Assembly: GCA_020073305.1 (NCBI GenBank) | Contig: JAIQFK010000018.1 | Coordinates: forward strand, 1-64,000 | DNA from: Terriglobia bacterium | GTDB lineage: Bacteria > Acidobacteriota > Terriglobia > Bryobacterales > Bryobacteraceae | Direction: 5' to 3' | Length of the DNA: 64,000 nt | Shown: in pieces, positions 27,110-36,467 of the stretch | Layout: each line of letters starts with the position of its first letter | Position numbering within the stretch: position 1 is the first letter of the stretch | Translations under genes and position numbers: made by a program | Notes under the pieces: generated by a model | Told to the model about the DNA's origin: nothing | Databases searched by the model: none | What the model saw: only the letters and a program-made list of their open reading frames with translations

Positions 27110-28114
27110 TCAGGGCTGTTCGTTGTCCCGGCGCTTTAAGGTTGGGCGCTCGTCCTGGTCCTTGGGCGTTTTCTGGTCGCCGCTATCGTCGTCGACGGTT
27201 CCGCTCGGGTTGCGGCGGAGGGTGGGCCGGCTGCCATCGTCTTTCTTGGTATCGATGCGGCGGTTGTGCATCATCGCCAGCCGTTGCTTGGTGTCGTTGA
27301 ACTCCGAGGTGTTCAACACGTACTCCGGCTTGGCCTTCAAGATGGTGGCGATGTTCTTCTGCGCCGCTGCAATGCGGTCATCCGTGAGGGGATGTGTTGA
27401 GAAGACCTTGGACATGGTTCCGGGCTTTTTCTTCTCCAGCGTTTCAATCTTCTCGAAGAAATCGACGAACGCGGTGGGATCGTAGCCGGTCTTGTACATG
27501 TACTCGAGGCCCAGCATGTCGGCTTCGGACTCGAAGGCGCGCGAGAACGTCAGGAAGCCCAAGGGAATAGCGAAACCCGCGGCCTGGTACAGGGCATACC
27601 CGGTCCAGCCCCCCATGAAGATCAGCGGCAGCGAAGCATAGTTGACAATCGTCCCGCGCGTGGCCTGGCGAGTGCCGTGGCGCGCCGCCACGTGCGCAAT
27701 CTCATGCGCCATCACACCGGCGAGCTCGGCTTCGTTGTCCGCCTTCAAGATCAGGCCCGAGTTCACGAAAAAGAACCCGCCCGGCAGAGCAAAGGCGTTG
27801 ACCTCTTCGGAGTCCAGCACCTTGATGGTGAACGGAACCTTGGCGTCGGAGTTGCGCACCAGATTCTGGCCCACGCGATTGACGTACTCGGCGATCACCG
27901 GGTCGTCAATGATCTTCGCCTGCCGCTCGACCTCCTGGGCCATCTGCTTTCCCAGCCCGATCTCTTTCTCCAGCGAGTAGAAATTCACGCCTTTGCCGAC
28001 GTCACGGTTCCCGATCTCATCGGGGTCCTTCTTCTTGTCGTTGGCCCAGGAAATCGGGGCGGTCAATGCCACGAGGAGGACCAGGGCCCGGATAGATACA
28101 TTTGACGTTTTCAT
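27110..28114 (-). CDS. Periplasmic M48-family metalloprotease (BepA/LoiP-like)
   Basis: A 334-residue secreted protein with GAGGAG 7 nt before its ATG. Signal peptide at residues 1-24 (LVLLVALTAPISWA). The M48 domain has HEIAH at 137-141 and the third zinc ligand in the SRAFESEADMLGLEYM helix. A charged, disordered tail (about 280-334, rich in Asp/Lys/Arg/Pro) replaces the TPR domain of BepA. Likely role is quality control of outer-membrane proteins. The start overlaps the stop of a 64-residue frame upstream (ATGA). Confidence 0.88.
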   Translation of the reverse strand: MKTSNVSIRALVLLVALTAPISWANDKKKDPDEIGNRDVGKGVNFYSLEKEIGLGKQMAQEVERQAKIIDDPVIAEYVNRVGQNLVRNSDAKVPFTIKVLDSEEVNAFALPGGFFFVNSGLILKADNEAELAGVMAHEIAHVAARHGTRQATRGTIVNYASLPLIFMGGWTGYALYQAAGFAIPLGFLTFSRAFESEADMLGLEYMYKTGYDPTAFVDFFEKIETLEKKKPGTMSKVFSTHPLTDDRIAAAQKNIATILKAKPEYVLNTSEFNDTKQRLAMMHNRRIDTKKDDGSRPTLRRNPSGTVDDDSGDQKTPKDQDERPTLKRRDNEQP

Positions 28115-28305
28115 AGGGATCTCCTCAAGCTGATGTCGGACAGGGCATGGCTCACAGAGGCGTGCGCCTCCAGGCGCCGGCGCACCACGGCGGTTCGGAT
28201 GGCCCTACAGGAGACTTTGAAGGTGTGAGTGAGAAGCCGGCACGCAAGGGTGGTGCCTAGCAAACCGATACACAAGAAGCCCGTGAGCACCCAATCAACG
28301 TCCAT
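28111..28305 (-). CDS. Possible small membrane protein upstream of the M48 protease
   Basis: A 64-codon frame whose stop overlaps the M48 start (ATGA). The N-terminal half is one hydrophobic helix (VLTGFLCIGLLGTTLACRLL) and the rest is basic. The overlap suggests translational coupling, but the protease has its own strong ribosome binding site and no family is recognised, so the gene may be spurious. Confidence 0.35.
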   Translation of the reverse strand: MDVDWVLTGFLCIGLLGTTLACRLLTHTFKVSCRAIRTAVVRRRLEAHASVSHALSDISLRRSL

Positions 28306-28861
28306 GCGAGCGCCGTGTACTACCCGTCATCGTAGCGGCCTTGGCGTCGGGATTTGGTCCCGGCCGACCGCCATATCCTGAACATGGCGGCTGGCAGTGC
28401 GCGGCCATTCCCCCCGCCGAACCGTTCATCCAGTGTATACCGCAAGCTGAACGAGCGGATACCCGCTTTCCCAGCGGGCGGAATGGCTGATCACGGTGGC
28501 GCATCCCAGACACGCCATTCTGCCAGCCTAGACCAAACAATACGGCAAGCGCAGCGGGCCTTCATATACTGCCACCGGAGTAGTTGCTATGGATTTTGGA
28601 AGTAGGACGCTGTTGCAGATGAGGCATTCACTCCGGCCCAAAGGGCCGTCTACTAGCTGGTTCTTCTTGAAATACCCTGATCCCGGTATGTGAGGTTGGC
28701 TACGCACTCCCTAAGATTAGGTTCTGACCCTGGCGTCTCCGGCGCGCCCAAAATTAAGTGGCAAGCCGGGTCCGCATTAGGTCTATGAACCAAACCTGAC
28801 GGACAGTCGAACGGATGCTTTCCATCAATAACCCCGCAACCCTGCCTGGAGTTCAGAACGG
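28306..28861. other. 556-bp intergenic region without a convincing gene
   Basis: This gap separates the minus-strand protease unit from the plus-strand run that starts at 28862. Short frames inside do not resemble proteins. One small dyad, GGCCC-AAA-GGGCC, is visible at about 28636-28648. Promoters for the efflux run probably lie in the right half, but no clear boxes were found. Confidence 0.4.
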
Positions 28862-29344
28862 ATGTTCGATCTCAAGCGATTAGTCCACATGGGGAAATCG
28901 GAGCATCAGGAGGCTCCCGAGCATTCCCGGGAACCCGTCAAACTGGTGGCCATTACGCAGAACCCGGACGACTCTGCGCAGCTCCGGCAAATCGCCGCCA
29001 ACTACGGCTGGACCATCTCGATCGCCGGCTCATCCGATGCCGCCGTCGCGGCGCTGAACGAGCAGCGGACCCCGCTGGTGATTTGCGATCGTGATCTCCC
29101 AGGCGAGGCGTGGCGCGATGTGCTGGCGAAGATCGCCGCCCAGCCGCAGGCCGTCTGCGTGCTTCTGGCGTCCAGTGTGATCGACGATTACCTGTGGCGC
29201 CAGGTGATCCGGCATCACGGCTACGATGTTGTCGCGAAGCCCTTTCAGCCGGAGGACTTGCGCCGCGCCGTCACATTTGCGTGGTCCTGGCGAGGCTGGT
29301 CCTACCGGCATCATACCGAAGCAATGCACAAGCCCACTGCCTGA
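28862..29344 (+). CDS. Receiver-domain protein
   Basis: A 160-residue protein with an unstructured N-terminus and a receiver fold from about residue 26 to 140. The acceptor Asp is probably in LVICDRDLPG and the Lys in VVAKPFQPEDL. The first acidic pair is displaced (TQNPDDS), so phosphorylation may be weak. There is no output domain. It is followed after 12 nt by the RraA-like gene and then by the efflux pump genes, all in the same direction. Confidence 0.75.
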   Translation: MFDLKRLVHMGKSEHQEAPEHSREPVKLVAITQNPDDSAQLRQIAANYGWTISIAGSSDAAVAALNEQRTPLVICDRDLPGEAWRDVLAKIAAQPQAVCVLLASSVIDDYLWRQVIRHHGYDVVAKPFQPEDLRRAVTFAWSWRGWSYRHHTEAMHKPTA

Positions 29345-29356
29345 CCGTTCTTTACC

Positions 29357-30061
29357 ATGACTCCGAAAAACACTCTGCCGGCCGACGACCTCAACAGAAT
29401 TCGTCACCTGGACACGTGTACGGTGTCGAATGCCATCGAACGGTTTAACGTTCGCCTGCGCAATGAGGGCTTTGTACATGGCTCGGTGTACTGCCAGTTT
29501 CCGCACTTTGCTCCGATGCTGGGCTACGCGGCGACCGCACGTGCCCGCGCTTCGTCGGCGCCTATGACCGGCCGTTGCTATTACGACCGCATGGATTGGT
29601 GGGAGTACGTACTCTCCCTCCCGGAACCGCGCGTCCTGGTCCTGCAGGATGTCGATCATCAGCCTGGAATCGGGGCGTTCGTAGGCGAGATTCATGCACA
29701 GATCGGCTTGGCGCTCCGGTGTGTGGGGTGTGTAACCAACGGCGCCGTTCGCGATCTGCCAGCCGTGGAGAACACGGGCTTTCACCTTTTTGCCGGCAGT
29801 GTCGCGGTCTCGCACGCGTATGCGCATATTGTCGATTTTGGCGAGCCGGTGGAGGTCGGTGGTCTGAAAATCCACCCGGGCGATCTCGTTCACGGCGACC
29901 GCCACGGCGTCCACACGATTCCCCTGGAGATTGCACATCAAATCCCGGAAGTGGCCGCCGGGCTGGTGGCCGAGGAACGCGAACTGATCGGGTTGTTCCG
30001 CTCCCCGGATTTTTCGCTGGCAAAGCTGGCCGCAAAACTCCGGCAGGCGAATCAGGCGTGA
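29357..30061 (+). CDS. RraA-family protein (HMG/CHA aldolase-like)
   Basis: At 234 residues this matches the RraA / 4-hydroxy-4-methyl-2-oxoglutarate aldolase family. Key parts are the opening LDTCTVSNAIERFNVRLR, the metal- and substrate-binding TNGAVRDLP (the usual DGxxRD with Asn for Asp) and the glycine-rich VGGLKIHPGDLVHGDRHGVH. Family members are Mg-dependent aldolases or decarboxylases, and some have lost activity. With the first Asp changed, an enzymatic or a non-enzymatic role is open. It lies 26 nt before the efflux adaptor gene. Confidence 0.8.
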   Translation: MTPKNTLPADDLNRIRHLDTCTVSNAIERFNVRLRNEGFVHGSVYCQFPHFAPMLGYAATARARASSAPMTGRCYYDRMDWWEYVLSLPEPRVLVLQDVDHQPGIGAFVGEIHAQIGLALRCVGCVTNGAVRDLPAVENTGFHLFAGSVAVSHAYAHIVDFGEPVEVGGLKIHPGDLVHGDRHGVHTIPLEIAHQIPEVAAGLVAEERELIGLFRSPDFSLAKLAAKLRQANQA

Positions 30062-30087
30062 GGTATGAATGTGACCAACGGAATCCT

Positions 30088-31335
30088 ATGACAAAGCCGA
30101 ATAGAAGTTCGCACGGCGTTCCGCTTGTTTTGTTGATGGGTTGCGTAGCTGGATTTGTGACCGGCTGCGCCAAGAGCGAGAAGGTGCGCGCCGAAAGCGA
30201 CGCGCCGGCAGGCATCAGTGTCGGTGTTACCAAGGTGAGCAGAAAAACTCTGGACCGCCAGCTCACTGTGTCCTCTGAGCTGGTTCCGTTTCAAGAGGTC
30301 GACGTCTATGCCAAGGAGTCTGGCTACGTACGCGATCTCCTGGTCGACTACGGAACCCGGGTCAAGAAAGGCCAAGTCATGGCCGTGCTTGAGATCCCGG
30401 AACTCGAGGTTCAGCTGCACCAGGATGACGCCGCAATCCGAAATGCTTCCGATCAGGTAACACGCGCCGAGCACGAACTCAGTCGCGTGGAAGCACAACA
30501 CAAAGTACTCCATCTGCAGTTCGATCGCTTAAACGGCGTCGCCAAGTCGAAACCCGGTTTGGTAGCTCAGCAGGAAGTGGACGATTCGCAGGGGAAGGAT
30601 CTGGCCGCCGAAGCGCAGGTGGAAGCGACGAAGTCCAACCTCCAGGGCGCACAGAGCCAGCTCCAGGCCGCTGAGGCTAAGAAAGAGCACGACCGCGTTC
30701 TATTCGACTATTCCAAGCTTACGGCGCCATTCACGGGCGTGGTCACGCAGCGCTATGCGAATCTCGGCACGCTGCTTCAGGCAGGCACGAACTCCAGCAC
30801 GCAGGCCATGCCGCTCGTCCGCATTTCGCAGGACGACCTCTTCCGCCTCGTCATCCCAGTACCCGAATCCTATGTCCGTTACATTCACCTTGGCTATCCC
30901 GTTAATGTCATCGTGCCTTCCCTCAATCGGAGCTTCCCGGGGAAGGTCACACGCTTCTCCGTGGACGTGAAGGAAGATACGCGCACGATGCATACCGAAG
31001 TCGACGTCTCCAACTTCGACCATGTGCTCATCCCCGGAATGTACGCGGAAGCGGCGCTTTCGATCGAGCGCAAGCCCAACGCCTTGTCCGTGCCGTTACA
31101 GGCGGTCAATCATGAGGGCCAACAAACCACAGCGTATGTAGTCAACCAAGCGAACAAGATCGAAGACCGCAAGGTCACCCTGGGACTGCAGACCGCCAGT
31201 GACGCGGAAGTCATCGCCGGGCTGAACGAGGGCGACCAGGTGGTGGTGAGCGACCGCTCCAGCTTGAGGCCGGGTGAGGACGTGCGCCCGCAGGTGGTTG
31301 AGGTCCTCCAGCATCAAGAAGAGAAAGAGGAGTAA
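30088..31335 (+). CDS. RND efflux periplasmic adaptor (membrane fusion lipoprotein)
   Basis: Start at 30088 gives 415 residues with a lipoprotein leader (VLLMGCVAGFVTGC, lipid Cys27). A biotinyl-lipoyl hairpin (AKESGYVRDLLVDYGTRVKKGQVMAVLEIPE) splits around a long alpha-helical coiled coil (about 110-205, rich in Ala/Glu/Gln). Beta-barrel and membrane-proximal domains follow. This is the standard HlyD/AcrA-type adaptor. The stop overlaps the permease start (TAATG). Any link to the RraA-like gene upstream is unclear. Confidence 0.9.
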   Translation: MTKPNRSSHGVPLVLLMGCVAGFVTGCAKSEKVRAESDAPAGISVGVTKVSRKTLDRQLTVSSELVPFQEVDVYAKESGYVRDLLVDYGTRVKKGQVMAVLEIPELEVQLHQDDAAIRNASDQVTRAEHELSRVEAQHKVLHLQFDRLNGVAKSKPGLVAQQEVDDSQGKDLAAEAQVEATKSNLQGAQSQLQAAEAKKEHDRVLFDYSKLTAPFTGVVTQRYANLGTLLQAGTNSSTQAMPLVRISQDDLFRLVIPVPESYVRYIHLGYPVNVIVPSLNRSFPGKVTRFSVDVKEDTRTMHTEVDVSNFDHVLIPGMYAEAALSIERKPNALSVPLQAVNHEGQQTTAYVVNQANKIEDRKVTLGLQTASDAEVIAGLNEGDQVVVSDRSSLRPGEDVRPQVVEVLQHQEEKEE

Positions 31336-34300
31336 TGTCACGCTTCTCGATTCGGAACCCGCACTTCATCATCGTCGTGTGTCTGGTGCTGATGGTCATC
31401 GGCGTCACCAGCCTGGCGCGGATGCCTGTGGACCTCTTCCCCACCATCAACTTGCCGGAAGTCGTGGTCGCTACTTTCTATTCCGGCATGCCGCCCGGGG
31501 ACATTGAGACTGATATTACCGATCCTCTCGAGCGTTTCTTCACGCTCGCCAGCGGCATCGACCACATGGAGTCTCGCTCGCTGCTCGGGGTCAGCATCAT
31601 CAAGGTCTTTTTCCAGCCCGGCACCAATGCGGACGCTGATGTCACCGAGCTGTCCAATCTGGCCCTCGCCGATCTAAAGCGCCTCCCGCCCGGCACGCTG
31701 CCGCCGGTCGTGCTCAAGTTCGATGCCTCCAGCCTTCCCGTCTGCCTCGTCACTCTCAAGGGCGAAGGGCTCAATCAGACCCAGCTCCACGATATCGGAC
31801 AGTTCACTATCCGCAACCAGATCGCAGTGGTACAAGGCGCCGAGATCCCGCCGCCGTTCGGAGGCAAGTACCGCCAAGTGATGGTCTACGTCGACCCTTA
31901 CAAGCTGTTCTCACGCCAGTTGAGCGTGATGGACGTGGTCAACGCCATCAACAAGAACAACCTCATTCTTCCCGCCGGCGACGTCAAAATGGGGCCGTAT
32001 GACTACTACGTCTACTCCAACAGCCTGGTCAACCAGGTGGATGAGCTGAACCGGGTGCCGATCAAGACGGTCGGCCAGAGGTGGGTTTCGGTGGGCGACG
32101 TCGGCGAGGCCAAGGATGCCAACCAGATTCAGTACAACGTCGTCCGCGTCGACGGCCAGCGCTCCGCCTATCTGCCCATCATGAAGCAAGGCGGCGACAC
32201 CAATACCATTGCAGTGGTCGACGGCATCCGCGACATGATTGGCCGCCTCTTCGACATCCCTAAGCAACTCAAAGCCACGGTGGCATTCGATCAGTCGGCT
32301 TTCGTCAAGGAAGCCATCCGGACGCTGTTGCACGAGGGCTTGATCGGTTTGCTGCTCACCAGCCTGATGATTCTTATCTTCCTGAGCAGTCTGCGCGCCA
32401 CGGTCGCCGTGTTTCTATCCATTCCGCTCTCGGCGCTGACCACTTTCGTAGTGCTCTATCTGGCCGGCAGCACCGTCAATACGATGATCCTCGGCGGCCT
32501 GGCTCTGGCCTTCTCCAGAATCATCGACAACTCGGTCATCTCGCTGGAAAATATTTACCGCCATCTCGAAATGGGAGCGTCACCACAGGCCGCCGCCGAA
32601 GAAGGCGGGTCCGAGGTCAGCCTGGCTGTCCTCGCCGCAACTCTGACCACCGTGGTCGTCTTCTTCCCTGTCACCTTCCTGTTTGGCGTCAGCAAGTTCC
32701 TTTTCTCGGCCCTGGCACTCGCCGTGGTCATCTCGCTGTTCGCATCGTACTTCGTGGCGATGACGGTGATTCCCCTGTTCTGCTCCCGCTTTCTCAAGGG
32801 CGTGCATCACGCCATTCATGAACAGGATTCTGAGGAAGGATCAGTCGGAAGTGAAGGACCGTCCTGGGGCGGCCGCTTCACTGCCTGGTTCAACCGGGTC
32901 TTCGGACGGCTCCTGGACTTCTACGAACGCTCGGCGCGCCGCGCGTTGAAGCGTCCCGGCCTCACCGTTGCCCTGCTGTTGCTCCTTTTTGTCGCCAGCC
33001 TCGCCATCTATCCCTTCCTCGGCCTCGCCTTCTTCCCACAGACGGACGCCGGCCAGTTCACCATCAACTTGAAGGCGCCGACCGGCACCCGGATCGAGGT
33101 CACCGAACAGCACGTCGCCAAGGTCGAAGACCTGATACGCCGCGCTGTGGACCCGGCCGACTTTAAGATGATCGTTTCCAACATCGGCATTGTGCCGGAT
33201 TTCTCCGCTCTTTACACCACCAACGCGGGCCCCTATACCGCCACTATTCAAGTCGCGCTGAATGAGCCCCACAAGATCGGCAGTTTTGAATATATGGATC
33301 GGATTCGGCGCGAGATCGCCGCCACCTACCCCGATCTGCGCACGTTCTTCACCAGCGGTTCTATGGTGGACTCCATTCTGAACACGGGCATGCCCGCCCC
33401 TATCGACGTGCAGGTCTCCAGTCGCGAATTGGGCCGGACCTACAAGGTCGCTCAGGAACTCGCCGCCCGGATTCGCAGGCTGCCCGATATTGGCGAGGTT
33501 TACATTCCCCAGGACATGAACTACCCTGCCGTTCGGCTCGACGTGGATCGCGTGCATGCCGCCGAACTCGGGTTAAACCCGAAGGAAGTTGTGGATAACG
33601 TCATCACCGCGCTCAATTCCAACACTATGATCGCCCCCAATTACTGGGTCGATCACAAGACCGGCAACGACTACTTCCTCACCGTCCAGTATTACGAGAA
33701 CGGCCGGTCCGCGATCCACAACTTTATCGACTTGAAGAGCATTCCGCTGCGTGCACCCGGCCTCGTCCGGCCCACGACGCTTGACTCGGTCGTGAAGCTG
33801 GTGAATGTCCAGACACCCACCGAGGTCGATCACTATCAAATTCAGCGCGTTTCCGACGTCTATGTCACACCTGCCGGCGAGGACCTCGGCAAAGTCGCGG
33901 CCAGCATTGACGACCTTATCGCCGGCATGAAGTTCCCCTCCAATGTCCGCATTAATCTCCGCGGCATGGTGCAGGGCATGCGAGCCTCCTTCCGGAGTTT
34001 CGCCATCGGCCTTTCCATGTCCGTCGTTCTTTTGTATCTGATTCTGGTGGCTCAGTTCCGCAGCTTCAAGGACCCGTTTCTGATCATGCTCGCGGTTCCG
34101 ATGGGCTTTATCGGCGTACTGATTGCGTTGCCCCTTACCCACAACACGCTGAACGTGATGTCGTTGATGGGGGTGCTCATGCTGGTGGGAATCGCCGCCT
34201 CCAACAGCATCCTGATCGTGGAGTTCGCGCACCGGCTTGAAGAGCAGCAGCACTCGGTCGAAGACGCCGTCATTACCTCCTGCCGCGTGCGCCTGCGCCC

Positions 34301-34493
34301 TATCCTGATGACCTCGCTCGCTACCATCATCGGCATGGCGCCGATGGCGATGAAGCTTGGAACCGGCAGCGAGCAGTACGCGCCGCTGGCATGCGCCATC
34401 ATCGGCGGCCTCACTGCTTCCGTCATCCTGACTGTGTATATCGTGCCCGCAGCCTACCTTCTGGTGTACCGGAATCGGCAAACCGCCGCGTAG
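31335..34493 (+). CDS. RND-family efflux permease
   Basis: A 1052-residue permease with the usual twelve transmembrane helices and two large periplasmic loops, of HAE/AcrB size. The proton-relay positions are unusual. TM4 reads IIDNSVISLEN, so Asp398 is kept but the second Asp is Asn399. In TM10, GIAASNSILIVEFA has Ser956 where AcrB has Lys940. The TM11 Arg (RLRPILMTSL) is retained. The substrate is unknown. It is translationally coupled to the adaptor gene and followed by the outer-membrane factor, forming a full tripartite system. Confidence 0.92.
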   Translation: MSRFSIRNPHFIIVVCLVLMVIGVTSLARMPVDLFPTINLPEVVVATFYSGMPPGDIETDITDPLERFFTLASGIDHMESRSLLGVSIIKVFFQPGTNADADVTELSNLALADLKRLPPGTLPPVVLKFDASSLPVCLVTLKGEGLNQTQLHDIGQFTIRNQIAVVQGAEIPPPFGGKYRQVMVYVDPYKLFSRQLSVMDVVNAINKNNLILPAGDVKMGPYDYYVYSNSLVNQVDELNRVPIKTVGQRWVSVGDVGEAKDANQIQYNVVRVDGQRSAYLPIMKQGGDTNTIAVVDGIRDMIGRLFDIPKQLKATVAFDQSAFVKEAIRTLLHEGLIGLLLTSLMILIFLSSLRATVAVFLSIPLSALTTFVVLYLAGSTVNTMILGGLALAFSRIIDNSVISLENIYRHLEMGASPQAAAEEGGSEVSLAVLAATLTTVVVFFPVTFLFGVSKFLFSALALAVVISLFASYFVAMTVIPLFCSRFLKGVHHAIHEQDSEEGSVGSEGPSWGGRFTAWFNRVFGRLLDFYERSARRALKRPGLTVALLLLLFVASLAIYPFLGLAFFPQTDAGQFTINLKAPTGTRIEVTEQHVAKVEDLIRRAVDPADFKMIVSNIGIVPDFSALYTTNAGPYTATIQVALNEPHKIGSFEYMDRIRREIAATYPDLRTFFTSGSMVDSILNTGMPAPIDVQVSSRELGRTYKVAQELAARIRRLPDIGEVYIPQDMNYPAVRLDVDRVHAAELGLNPKEVVDNVITALNSNTMIAPNYWVDHKTGNDYFLTVQYYENGRSAIHNFIDLKSIPLRAPGLVRPTTLDSVVKLVNVQTPTEVDHYQIQRVSDVYVTPAGEDLGKVAASIDDLIAGMKFPSNVRINLRGMVQGMRASFRSFAIGLSMSVVLLYLILVAQFRSFKDPFLIMLAVPMGFIGVLIALPLTHNTLNVMSLMGVLMLVGIAASNSILIVEFAHRLEEQQHSVEDAVITSCRVRLRPILMTSLATIIGMAPMAMKLGTGSEQYAPLACAIIGGLTASVILTVYIVPAAYLLVYRNRQTAA

Positions 34494-34517
34494 TTATGAC
34501 GAAAGGAGCAACCGCGA

Positions 34518-35909
34518 TTGCGTAAGGAATTGTCGAACAATAGATGCGCCCAATTTTTGACCGCCAGGCCAGGGCGCCGTTTAGGTCTGTCGCCTAGCGG
34601 TTTGCCGGAAAAGGGAAAATGGGCGCTGCTTGCTTTGCTGGCTTTCGGGGCAGGCCAAACTGCCCTCGCGCAGGCACCTCCGCCCAAGCTGACGCTCAAA
34701 GACGCGGAGGCGCTGGCAATCAAGAATCATCCGCAGGTCCTGGCCGCCCAGAGCGAAGTAGGCTTCGCCAACCAGCAGGTGGTCGAAACGCGCTCCGCGT
34801 ATTATCCGACCGTCGATGCCGACGTAACCGGCTCAACGGCCAACAATGGAGCGCGCATCGGCGCAGGCTTCCTGACGGATTCGCGGCTGTTCAACCGCTT
34901 CGGCCAGGGCATTACGGTATCGCAGCTTGTCACCGACCTGGGCCGCACCCCCAGCCTGGTCGCCAGTTCGCGTTTTAATGCCCAGGCCAGCGACCAAAAC
35001 TACCAAGCCACCCGGTACACCGTCCTGCTCGACGTAAACCGCGCCTACTATGACGCGCTGCATGCCCAGGCGGTGGTGAGAGTCGCGGAGGAAACGGTCG
35101 CCGCGCGCCAGCTTCTGTTTGACCAGATCAACTCGCTGGCCAAGAATAATTTGAAGTCGCAGCTCGATGTCAGCTTCGCGGATGTCAATGTGTCGGAGGC
35201 AAAACTCCTCCTTCTGCGCGCCCAGGACAGCGTGCAGGAAGCGTATGCCGAACTGTCGCGCGCGCTGGGTTCGGATCAGGTGGTCAACTATCAACTGGTC
35301 GACGAGCCCCTGCCGCCCAGCCCTCCGTCCAAAGCCGACGATCTCATCGCGCAAGCCATCGCGAACCGGCCGGAACTTGCCAGCCTCCGGTATTCCCGCG
35401 AAGCGGCATACAAGTTTGCCGAAGCGGAGAAAGACCTCGGCCGGCCCACCGTCAGCCTGGTGGGCGTGGCCGGCTACATCCCCTATATCGCGCAATTGAC
35501 CAGCCAGCAGATCCCCAGCGAGTACGGAGGCGCCGCGGTGAATGTGCAGATTCCGGTGTTCAACGGACATCTATTTTCAGCGCGCCGTGAGGCCGCCCAC
35601 TTCCGCGCCCTCGAAGCCGATCAGAACCTCCGAAATCAACAGGAACGCATTGCGCGTGATGTGCGTGTGGCCTGGGCCAGCTCCATGACGGCCTTTCAGC
35701 GCATCGACGTGACCGCGCAGTTCCTTCGCCAGGCCTCGCTCGCCCTCGATCTCGCGCAGGGCCGCTACAACCTTGGACTCTCCTCCATCGTTGAGCTGAC
35801 GCAAGGCCAGTTGAACCTCACCCAGGCCGAAATCGAAAATCTCAGCGCGAAGTACGATTATCAGAGTCAGTATTCCGTGCTCCAGTACGCGCTCGGGCTC
35901 CTTCGATGA
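34518..35909 (+). CDS. TolC-family outer-membrane efflux factor
   Basis: Translation probably begins at a TTG (34518) with AAGGAG about 10 nt upstream, 24 nt after the permease stop. The 463 residues start with an unusually long leader whose hydrophobic core (KWALLALLAFGAGQTALAQA) begins at about residue 34, so a later start is possible. Two repeated TolC halves follow (LTLKDAEALAIKNHPQVLAAQSE, then PPSKADDLIAQAIANRPELASLR). It forms the outer-membrane exit duct of the pump. Its stop overlaps the next gene (ATGA). Confidence 0.9.
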   Translation: MRKELSNNRCAQFLTARPGRRLGLSPSGLPEKGKWALLALLAFGAGQTALAQAPPPKLTLKDAEALAIKNHPQVLAAQSEVGFANQQVVETRSAYYPTVDADVTGSTANNGARIGAGFLTDSRLFNRFGQGITVSQLVTDLGRTPSLVASSRFNAQASDQNYQATRYTVLLDVNRAYYDALHAQAVVRVAEETVAARQLLFDQINSLAKNNLKSQLDVSFADVNVSEAKLLLLRAQDSVQEAYAELSRALGSDQVVNYQLVDEPLPPSPPSKADDLIAQAIANRPELASLRYSREAAYKFAEAEKDLGRPTVSLVGVAGYIPYIAQLTSQQIPSEYGGAAVNVQIPVFNGHLFSARREAAHFRALEADQNLRNQQERIARDVRVAWASSMTAFQRIDVTAQFLRQASLALDLAQGRYNLGLSSIVELTQGQLNLTQAEIENLSAKYDYQSQYSVLQYALGLLR

Positions 35910-36406
35910 GCCGTCGCGCACAACCCCTGTTTCACGAAGAACAGAGCTTTCGTCTAAAGCGCCCACGCATCTTGCTCGCCATTCCACCAGGTTCGATGCT
36001 GGTGCTCCTCATCTGGCAGGTGATGCTGGGCCATCCCTGGGGAAAACAACCGATGTCCAACGCCAGCGTGGTCGGCTGGACGATTTTCCTGTGGCTCGTG
36101 TACCTCCGCCTGGTGACCGAGGTCCGCGCCGGTGAGGTCTCCGTAGCCATGCGTGGCTTCTGGCGTGAGCGCCGCGTTCCGCTGAGCGAGATCTCAGCGG
36201 CTGAGGCAGCCACCTATGATGCCGCGCGCGACTGGGGTGGCTACGGCATTCGCACCACAGGTCGCGGCAGAGCGTACATCGCCGGCGGAAACCGAGGGGT
36301 ACGGCTGAAACTTGCCAACGGCAGCATGATCCTCATCGGCTCCGAGCATCCTGAAGAACTGGTGTCGGCCGTCAATCGCCATGTCTCAACGGGTTCATTG
36401 GCGTAG
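35906..36406 (+). CDS. Small membrane protein with PH-like domain
   Basis: A 166-residue product beginning in the TolC stop codon (ATGA). Two hydrophobic segments (about 22-40 and 55-70) are followed by a beta-rich domain (VRAGEVSVAMRGFWRERRVPLSEISAAEAATY and GVRLKLANGSMILIGSEHPEEL), reminiscent of bacterial PH domains. I know no assigned role. Its position between the pump genes and the kinase gene suggests a regulatory or assembly function for the pump, which is inference. Confidence 0.65.
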   Translation: MSRRAQPLFHEEQSFRLKRPRILLAIPPGSMLVLLIWQVMLGHPWGKQPMSNASVVGWTIFLWLVYLRLVTEVRAGEVSVAMRGFWRERRVPLSEISAAEAATYDAARDWGGYGIRTTGRGRAYIAGGNRGVRLKLANGSMILIGSEHPEELVSAVNRHVSTGSLA

Positions 36407-36467
36407 TGCGCGCGCGTTACTATGGCAACAGGCGTCTTCGCACGGCCTGCGCAGGAGGACCGTGCCG

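Noticed and set aside
29575-30087. N-terminal extension of the efflux adaptor
   Set aside because: It overlaps the RraA-like gene in another frame. The lipoprotein leader begins at 30088.
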